Shown: in pieces, positions 7,000 to 11,160 of the stretch
How positions within the stretch are numbered: the stretch's first letter is position 1
How the letters are laid out: each line of letters begins with the position of its first letter
From: Sporomusaceae bacterium UBA1887
Lineage (GTDB): Bacteria > Bacillota > Negativicutes > Sporomusales > DSM-15969
Direction of reading: 5' to 3'
NCBI GenBank assembly: GCA_002337925.1
Contig: DDHB01000030.1
Coordinates: 63,138-74,297 of the forward strand
DNA length: 11,160 nt
The notes under the pieces: model-generated
Database searches by the model: none
Seen by the model: the letters and a program-made list of their open reading frames with translations, nothing else
Told to the model about the DNA's origin: nothing
Translations under genes and position numbers: made by a program

Positions 7000-7019
7000 T
7001 TTTTCAAATTTTCCGTCAT

Positions 7020-7676
7020 TTAAATATTTCGTTTTACTCCTGCCAAATCTTTAAGTATAACAATCTTTTTGTCTATTTGGATAATCCCCTGCTTTTGTAA
7101 TCCATTAAAAAAAGCACTGACCGTTTGGCGGGAGCAGCCCACTAGTGTGGCTATTTCCTGATAATTAAAACCCAAATCCACACTTACTCCTTCAGCAATT
7201 TGATTGCCGCGCTGTTCAGCTGTTTCAATCAGAAACTGACGCAGTCTTTCACTCACATCTTTAAAGGCCAGCTTTTCGATAATATTAAAGGTGTTCTTCA
7301 GCGAATCACCTAACACTCCTGCCAAGCGAAAGCTTAGGGCCGGTACTTCCAGCACCAGGGAGCGAAAGGACTGAATCGGTACAAAGATTACTTCACACTC
7401 TTCCAGGGCTTTGCCAAATGTTCGTGTATGCCCACTGAAAACATCTCCCTGCTCCAGTACAGTAACAGTAAACTCCTGTCCGTCAGGATGAATAACATAA
7501 ACCCTCATCCTGCCGCGGGCAAGAAAATAAATGAATTGGTTATGCTCACCCGGATGAAATACCGTCTCCCTTTTCCGGAACGTCTTCCGGGAACAATTAA
7601 TCAGATGGCTTTCTAGTTTATTACCGTCAATCTCGGCAAATAGTGGACTATCCTGAAATTCTGCTATCCTACGCAT
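7020..7676 (-). CDS. cooA: CooA-type haem CO-sensing transcriptional activator (CRP/FNR superfamily)
   Basis: 218-residue CRP-fold regulator. The effector domain contains GDVFSGHTRTF (77-87), which lines up with GDIFCTHTRAF as I recall it for Carboxydothermus CooA. H83 corresponds to the haem ligand His77 of Rhodospirillum CooA, while the redox-switch Cys75 position is S81. On the long C helix, L122, G123 and L126 match the CO-pocket residues Leu116, Gly117 and Leu120. The helix-turn-helix (about 171-199) has CSRQTVSAFFNGL; the Gln after Arg is CooA-like, whereas CRP has Glu. There is no N-terminal cysteine cluster as in FNR. The start ATG has GGAGG four bases upstream, and an in-frame stop lies ten codons further up, so no longer form is possible. 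The protein begins Met-Arg, so Met1 is probably retained; in known CooAs the N-terminal amine is the second haem ligand. Its likely target is the site before cooS. Confidence 0.85.
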   Translation of the reverse strand: MRRIAEFQDSPLFAEIDGNKLESHLINCSRKTFRKRETVFHPGEHNQFIYFLARGRMRVYVIHPDGQEFTVTVLEQGDVFSGHTRTFGKALEECEVIFVPIQSFRSLVLEVPALSFRLAGVLGDSLKNTFNIIEKLAFKDVSERLRQFLIETAEQRGNQIAEGVSVDLGFNYQEIATLVGCSRQTVSAFFNGLQKQGIIQIDKKIVILKDLAGVKRNI

Positions 7677-7705
7677 AGGCCCTCCTGCTACTCTGCTTCC
7701 CTTCT

Positions 7706-7711
7706 ATTATA
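7706..7711 (-). promoter_or_regulatory. Candidate -10 box of a cooA promoter
   Basis: A perfect TATAAT on the minus strand lies 29 bases before the cooA start codon, in the 76-base gap after the alanine dehydrogenase gene. The -35 position with 17-base spacing (TTACGT) is a poor match, so the promoter would be weak or activator-dependent. No CooA-type TGTC-N8-GACA site is present in this gap, so I see no sign of direct autoregulation here. Confidence 0.4.
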
Positions 7712-7752
7712 CAAGCCCGTGGCGCAATACGTAAGATAAAAGAATTATTCCG

Positions 7753-8880
7753 TCATATACGGTCCAGATTTTCACACAGGGTCAGGCCAAGTATCTCCTC
7801 CGGGCTTTGATGTTCCCGATTTTGGATCAGTGCTGTCTCAGCATGGGCTAATACGCCCTTGTAGGTAACCAGACTGCGCCGCAAATAGGCATCTCTTCTG
7901 CAGGCCTCTTTTACGCCGCTGTTTGCAATGGCAAGCAGGTGGGGCAGAACGACTGCGGCATAGGCACAGGACGTAGTATGAGGAACCGCACCGGGAATAT
8001 TATCAACCCCATAATGAACAACTCCATCAACAATATACGTAGGCTCATCATGGCTAGTAGGCCGGTATGTCTCGACAGCACCGCCGACATCGGCACTAAT
8101 GTCCACGATCACTGAACCCTTTTGCATCAATTTGAGCATATTCCGGGTTATCAAATGATCCTTCCTGTGCTTGGGCCATTTGACACAATTAATAATCAAA
8201 TCAGTAGTTGGCAGCAAGTCGGCTATGTTTTGGGAATTAGAAAAAGCGGTGTGTACGTTTTTCGGGAAAATATCACCACATTGGCGCAATACCCCGATAT
8301 TAATATCCATGAGCGTGACTTTGGCACCAAGCGATGCCAGAATATCAACAGCGCCTTTGCCAACAACTCCCGCTCCCAGCACGATAGCATTAATGCCGGG
8401 CGCACCACCGATACCGCCTATGAGTTTTCCACTGCCTCCATACAACGTCGTTAAACAGACTGCGCCCATAATAGCTCCCAGTTTCCCGGCAACCTCACAG
8501 TTAGGAGAACCGTACCGGTGGCTGTCCTCCGCTGCAAAGCCGATCATTTTTCCAGCCAGCATGGCGTCTACTTCCTCCCGGTTGGCGGCAGGATGAAAGC
8601 AGGCAAGCATGATTTGGTTTTCCCGAATCAGCGAATATTCTTCCGGAAATAGCTCTTTCACTTTTGCTACGATTTCACTTTCTCCATATATTTCTTCCAT
8701 GGTTTCCCGTATCTGGGCACCGGCACTAACGTATTCTTCATTGGAGAAACCAGCTAATGTGCCGGCATCTTTTTGAACCAATACCGTATGCCCATTGCGG
8801 CAGAATTCGGACACGCCTGCAGGAGTCATGATAACGCGCGCCTCACCATGCTTGTTTTCCTTTAACACACCCAGTATCAT
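7753..8880 (-). CDS. ald: Alanine dehydrogenase-family NAD-dependent oxidoreductase
   Basis: Alanine dehydrogenase interconverts L-alanine plus NAD+ with pyruvate, ammonium and NADH. The 375-residue length is normal. Key residues align: R15, K75 and H96 (substrate carboxylate and catalytic base) and D264 in VDISADVGG. The Rossmann fold is GAGVVG (169-174), with D192 at the end of strand two, favouring NAD+ over NADP+. It diverges from Bacillus and Mycobacterium enzymes around 115-132: the usual PMSEVAG reads PNCEVAG, and the strand end near 230-240 reads NCVKWPKHRKDHL instead of the common VLIPG form. The substrate may therefore be alanine or a related amino acid; opine-forming and lysine-type members of the family are alternatives. 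GGAGG lies four bases before the ATG. It follows the symporter gene by 45 bases with no terminator between, implying a transport-plus-deamination pair. Confidence 0.8.
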   Translation of the reverse strand: MILGVLKENKHGEARVIMTPAGVSEFCRNGHTVLVQKDAGTLAGFSNEEYVSAGAQIRETMEEIYGESEIVAKVKELFPEEYSLIRENQIMLACFHPAANREEVDAMLAGKMIGFAAEDSHRYGSPNCEVAGKLGAIMGAVCLTTLYGGSGKLIGGIGGAPGINAIVLGAGVVGKGAVDILASLGAKVTLMDINIGVLRQCGDIFPKNVHTAFSNSQNIADLLPTTDLIINCVKWPKHRKDHLITRNMLKLMQKGSVIVDISADVGGAVETYRPTSHDEPTYIVDGVVHYGVDNIPGAVPHTTSCAYAAVVLPHLLAIANSGVKEACRRDAYLRRSLVTYKGVLAHAETALIQNREHQSPEEILGLTLCENLDRI

Positions 8881-8925
8881 TGTTCCTCCCCCTCTTTTTG
8901 TTATTCGCCCTGCTGGTTTACGGCA

Positions 8926-10293
8926 CTATTGGCCTACTCCTTTACGAATCAAGGGCTGATTGGCATACCACCATTTCATTACCCTGGCAAGAATCAGAAA
9001 GAACAACAAGTACGCAAAAGCAAAACCTAAGAATGTTCCGATCTGCCCGGTGGATAATAGAATCGGAGCAAACGTGATTACCATAATATCTATAGGCGAA
9101 GTCAACGGTGCACAGATAGCAGTATCCTCAAAGGTTTTCGACTTTCTGTCAGGATCAACAATTCTGGACAGGATAAAGCTGTTTGCATACACTCCGGTCA
9201 AATAACCAAATACAAACATCCCCCGCTCGAACCAGTCTTTATTGTTCATTCGGGGAGCAAGGAATAAAAAAGAGCCAATAATCAATACCATGCCAAATAA
9301 CAGTAAAGTAGCCAATGGCCATGCATATTTAATAATGATGGATAGCTTGATTGCCGTAACACCAAAAAAGATCAAATAATCCGAAGCACAACCTGCAATG
9401 CTTGATGTTACCTTATAATCAATGTACTTTTTAGCCCCCACTTTCTCCAGAAGTATAGAAAATAGCAGAGCGACTAAAAAAGCACAGGAAAACGACGGAA
9501 TTCCCAGATCATACAGCTTTGAAATATAACCGGCCAGCATGTATCCCAGCCCGGCAGGGAGCAGTAAAAAGGACATATGCCAGGCCAAGGAATCCAGACT
9601 AATTTCTGAAATGGTTTCCTGGCCCATGCTCTCTCTTTTCTCTGCGGGAATCAAGCCAGTCTGCAGTTCTTTTGGGAGATCGCCAAAATCGGTGATGTAG
9701 TTGGTAATTCCCTTTTTCGTCGCCCACTTAATTAGCAGCATACCGCCGAAAATACCAGTTAATATCCCCACCGTAGCGGAAGTGATGCCTAAGTCGGTTG
9801 CATCTGCCCAGCCGTATTTGGCAAAAGTAGAGCCTATCGCAGCAGCAGTACCAGGTCCACCTGCCCAACCGGCCCCGAGCAGAAAACCAAAGCCGGGATG
9901 CAAGTCTGAAAAAACCTGACTCAACACATACAGCGAAAATAGAATTGGCAGCGTATATTGCAGCATGTAAGAGGATTCACGAAAACACAGGTAGCTTCCG
10001 ATACGCTCTACATCTTCCTTCCAGCCTTTAGTTGACATATTTAGGCCGCGAATTCCCATCGAAACAAATACAATAATAATTAATAAACCCGAATAAGAGC
10101 CTACCTGATTAGAAAAAGGAACCAGATTCAAAACGCTAGGTCCACAAATAAAACCCAGCAGTCCGGCAATTAGACTTGCCGGCATAAAAAATTCCTGAAA
10201 AATTCTAACCTTAGCCCGCAGCAACTGACCAACTAAAATAAAGCCGCTGGCAAAAGCCAGATCCATCAGCAGGCTGTATACGTTGTATGACAT
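8926..10293 (-). CDS. GltS/ESS-family sodium:glutamate-type symporter
   Basis: Integral membrane carrier of the ESS family (TC 2.A.27), importing glutamate or a related anionic amino acid with sodium. The 455-residue protein is a run of about ten to twelve hydrophobic segments in two inverted halves. The first re-entrant pore motif is GWAGGPGTAAAIG (142-154), corresponding to the GGHGT motif of E. coli GltS with His replaced by Pro; the second-half counterpart is GYLTGVYANSFILSRIVDP (363-381). A charged loop at about 203-235 separates the halves. It is longer than E. coli GltS (401), and the pore substitution means the substrate need not be glutamate. AGGAGGAGG lies eight bases before the ATG. 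Its pairing with an alanine dehydrogenase-like enzyme suggests uptake of an amino acid that is then oxidised. It faces a divergent RpiR-type regulator. Confidence 0.85.
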   Translation of the reverse strand: MSYNVYSLLMDLAFASGFILVGQLLRAKVRIFQEFFMPASLIAGLLGFICGPSVLNLVPFSNQVGSYSGLLIIIVFVSMGIRGLNMSTKGWKEDVERIGSYLCFRESSYMLQYTLPILFSLYVLSQVFSDLHPGFGFLLGAGWAGGPGTAAAIGSTFAKYGWADATDLGITSATVGILTGIFGGMLLIKWATKKGITNYITDFGDLPKELQTGLIPAEKRESMGQETISEISLDSLAWHMSFLLLPAGLGYMLAGYISKLYDLGIPSFSCAFLVALLFSILLEKVGAKKYIDYKVTSSIAGCASDYLIFFGVTAIKLSIIIKYAWPLATLLLFGMVLIIGSFLFLAPRMNNKDWFERGMFVFGYLTGVYANSFILSRIVDPDRKSKTFEDTAICAPLTSPIDIMVITFAPILLSTGQIGTFLGFAFAYLLFFLILARVMKWWYANQPLIRKGVGQ

Positions 10294-10311
10294 ACTTTTC
10301 GCCTCCTCCTT

Positions 10312-10365
10312 TTATGGACTGCCCCTCCATTCAACGATTCCATTTCTATTTCTCAGACTGTTCAT
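10312..10365 (-). CDS. Possible 17-residue leader peptide before the symporter gene
   Basis: A short frame MNSLRNRNGIVEWRGSP sits in the leader of the symporter mRNA. A purine-rich GAGGGGGAG precedes its ATG, though unusually close. Its TAA stop is two bases before the symporter ribosome binding site, a position where translation coupling would be possible. No attenuator hairpin and no run of one amino acid is visible, so chance is quite likely. Confidence 0.2.
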   Translation of the reverse strand: MNSLRNRNGIVEWRGSP

Positions 10366-10384
10366 CTCCCCCTCTGCACTGAAA

Positions 10385-10402
10385 TTGTATAGCGCTTTAC
10401 AA
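10385..10402. promoter_or_regulatory. Palindromic operator candidate near the symporter promoter
   Basis: TTGTATAGCGCTTTACAA is an 18-base palindrome with one mismatched pair. Its core has the form TGTA-N8-TACA, like the second site at 10442-10457 and the TGTA/TACA ends of known RpiR-family operators such as that of HexR. It lies just downstream of a candidate -10 box TATACT (10408-10403, minus strand), so a bound protein would block symporter transcription. Confidence 0.55.
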
Positions 10403-10408
10403 AGTATA
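10403..10408 (-). promoter_or_regulatory. Candidate -10 box of the symporter-ald operon
   Basis: TATACT on the minus strand matches five of six consensus bases and is next to the palindrome at 10385-10402. A weak TAATGT lies 17 bases further upstream at the -35 position. The resulting leader would be about 100 bases long. Confidence 0.35.
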
Positions 10409-10441
10409 TGAATGTTGTCATTTATACATTAATACTATTTT

Positions 10442-10457
10442 TGTAGTTATAACTACA
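10442..10457. promoter_or_regulatory. Perfect 16-bp palindrome, putative RpiR-family operator
   Basis: TGTAGTTATAACTACA is perfectly self-complementary. It shares TGTA-N8-TACA with the site centred 56 bases away and resembles the HexR consensus TGTAAT...ATTACA. It lies upstream of the candidate regulator promoter (TATAAT at 10488-10493) at roughly -43 to -58 from the likely start. Probable ligand-controlled site of the neighbouring RpiR protein. Confidence 0.65.
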
Positions 10458-10464
10458 TTCAATG

Positions 10465-10493
10465 TTCTAACTGGAGAATGGGGCTCTTATAAT
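10465..10493 (+). promoter_or_regulatory. Candidate promoter of the RpiR-type regulator gene
   Basis: A perfect TATAAT (10488-10493) has TTCTAA (10465-10470) 17 bases upstream, a weak -35. Transcription would start near 10500, giving a leader of about 40 bases before the ATG at 10538. Confidence 0.45.
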
Positions 10494-10537
10494 GAAGCAG
10501 GAGAAAGTTTCAACGAAAGCGCAGGTGCCCAAAAAGA

Positions 10538-11160
10538 ATGAAACAAGCTGTAACAGTGACAGACAAAGATGCATTTATCCAGCTTATCCAGTCTAAGCAG
10601 GAAGGCTTCACCAGCGTATATAGAAAACTAGCAAACTTTGTTCTTACTAATTTTGTTGATGTAGCCTTTATGAAAGCCCAGCAATGGGCCATGGAGGTTG
10701 ATACCTCAGAAGTCTCTGTTATTCGCTTTGTACGTTACCTGGGCTATAAAGGTTTTACGGATTTCTCAGAGAACATGAAACAAATTATCCGCAATGAAAT
10801 GACCATGACCAAATATGCGGAAATAGTAGTTAAAGAAGGCCGCAGAGGCCCCGACATACTCATGGATATTATCAAGGCGGAAGAGCGAAATTTTAATGAG
10901 CTGATTGCAAAATTCTCACCGGAGGTTATGTCCAGTGTGATTGATTTGCTGGGCAGGACCGAACGGGTAATTGTCCTGGGGCTGCGCTCCTCCGCAGCAT
11001 TAAGTGATTACTGCAGCTACATGCTGGTTCGGGCCTTGGCTAAGGAAGTAATTACCATCAATACCGGAGGAGTGCATACTTTCGACGCCATCCTGCCCTG
11101 GCTGGACAAAGAGGCTGCTGTTATTGTATTTGGCTATCCCCGCTATCCGGCAAGGACAAT
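10538..11160 (+). CDS. MurR/RpiR-family transcriptional regulator, C-terminus outside window
   Basis: DNA-binding regulator with an N-terminal HTH_6 domain and a C-terminal SIS domain that senses a phosphorylated sugar or other small ligand. About 207 of a usual 280-290 residues are present. The HTH runs to about residue 85, with the family signature SVIRFVRYLGYKGFTDF (about 63-79). The SIS domain starts near RVIVLGLRSSAALSDYCSYML and continues through VIVFGYPRYP, a common ending strand of this family. The start ATG is the only one in frame, since a stop (TGA at 10493) closes the frame upstream; its ribosome binding site (AGGTG, ten bases away) is weak. It is divergent from the symporter-ald pair and shares a 244-base control region with two matching palindromes, so it probably regulates that pair and itself. 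The ligand cannot be inferred. Confidence 0.88.
   Translation, partial: MKQAVTVTDKDAFIQLIQSKQEGFTSVYRKLANFVLTNFVDVAFMKAQQWAMEVDTSEVSVIRFVRYLGYKGFTDFSENMKQIIRNEMTMTKYAEIVVKEGRRGPDILMDIIKAEERNFNELIAKFSPEVMSSVIDLLGRTERVIVLGLRSSAALSDYCSYMLVRALAKEVITINTGGVHTFDAILPWLDKEAAVIVFGYPRYPART

Noticed and set aside
7020..7676. FNR- or generic CRP-type regulator
   Set aside because: There is no N-terminal cysteine cluster for an FNR iron-sulfur centre. The SGHTR haem-histidine region, the LG-x-x-L segment of the C helix and the SRQT recognition sequence all match CooA.
10492..10596. 34-residue frame starting MKQEKVSTKAQ that overlaps the start of the RpiR-type gene in another frame
   Set aside because: Its ATG overlaps the candidate TATAAT box, it has no family resemblance, and the regulator is complete from its own ATG, so neither a frameshift nor an upstream gene is needed.
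1..11160. CRISPR array, tRNA or rRNA genes, insertion sequences, prophage or defence genes
   Set aside because: I saw no regularly spaced repeats, no transposase or integrase frames and no tRNA-like cloverleaf. All gaps are under 250 bases and are accounted for as control regions.

Overview
The window looks like chromosome of an anaerobic, low-to-mid GC Gram-positive-lineage bacterium, most likely an acetogen-like or carboxydotrophic member of the Negativicutes/Sporomusaceae or a related Clostridia group. The basis is a nickel CO dehydrogenase (CooS) with its maturation ATPase (CooC), a CooA-type haem CO sensor closer in sequence to my recollection of Carboxydothermus CooA than to Rhodospirillum CooA, an anaerobe-type molybdenum hydroxylase, and strong GGAGG ribosome binding sites throughout. 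The taxon is an inference; no rRNA is present.

Layout. (1) 1-2974, minus strand: a three-gene molybdenum hydroxylase operon in the order FAD subunit, [2Fe-2S] subunit, molybdopterin subunit (the last runs off the left edge). The genes overlap or nearly touch. (2) 2975-3202: an AT-rich divergent promoter region with a large imperfect inverted repeat. (3) 3203-4126, plus strand: a short QueG-type (epoxyqueuosine reductase) double [4Fe-4S] protein. (4) 4128-4167: a shared bidirectional terminator. (5) 4168-7676, minus strand: cooA, cooS, cooC, read in that order. (6) 7753-10293, minus strand: a GltS/ESS-family amino-acid symporter followed by an alanine dehydrogenase-family enzyme, directly upstream of cooA. 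(7) 10294-10537: a divergent control region with two TGTA-N8-TACA palindromes. (8) 10538 to the right edge, plus strand: an RpiR-type regulator, cut by the window end.

How the genes fit together. CooA probably senses CO through haem and activates cooS-cooC. The interval between cooA and cooS holds TGTCTGCTTGCCGACA (minus strand), one base from the published CooA consensus TGTCA-N6-CGACA. Between this box and cooS lies a perfect 13-bp-arm hairpin with a T-run, so the cooA message may terminate just where CooA-dependent cooS transcription begins. CooS oxidises CO to CO2 and CooC loads its nickel. No CooF ferredoxin, energy-converting hydrogenase or acetyl-CoA synthase genes are in the window, so the electron acceptor is unknown. 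The gltS-like and ald-like genes form their own pair, probably controlled by the divergent RpiR protein through the two palindromes. They lie on the same strand as cooA with no clear terminator between, so amino-acid catabolism and basal CO sensing could share transcripts. The Mo-hydroxylase is of the xanthine/nicotinate dehydrogenase type and not an aerobic Mo-CO dehydrogenase, so its proximity to cooS should not be read as a second CO oxidation system.
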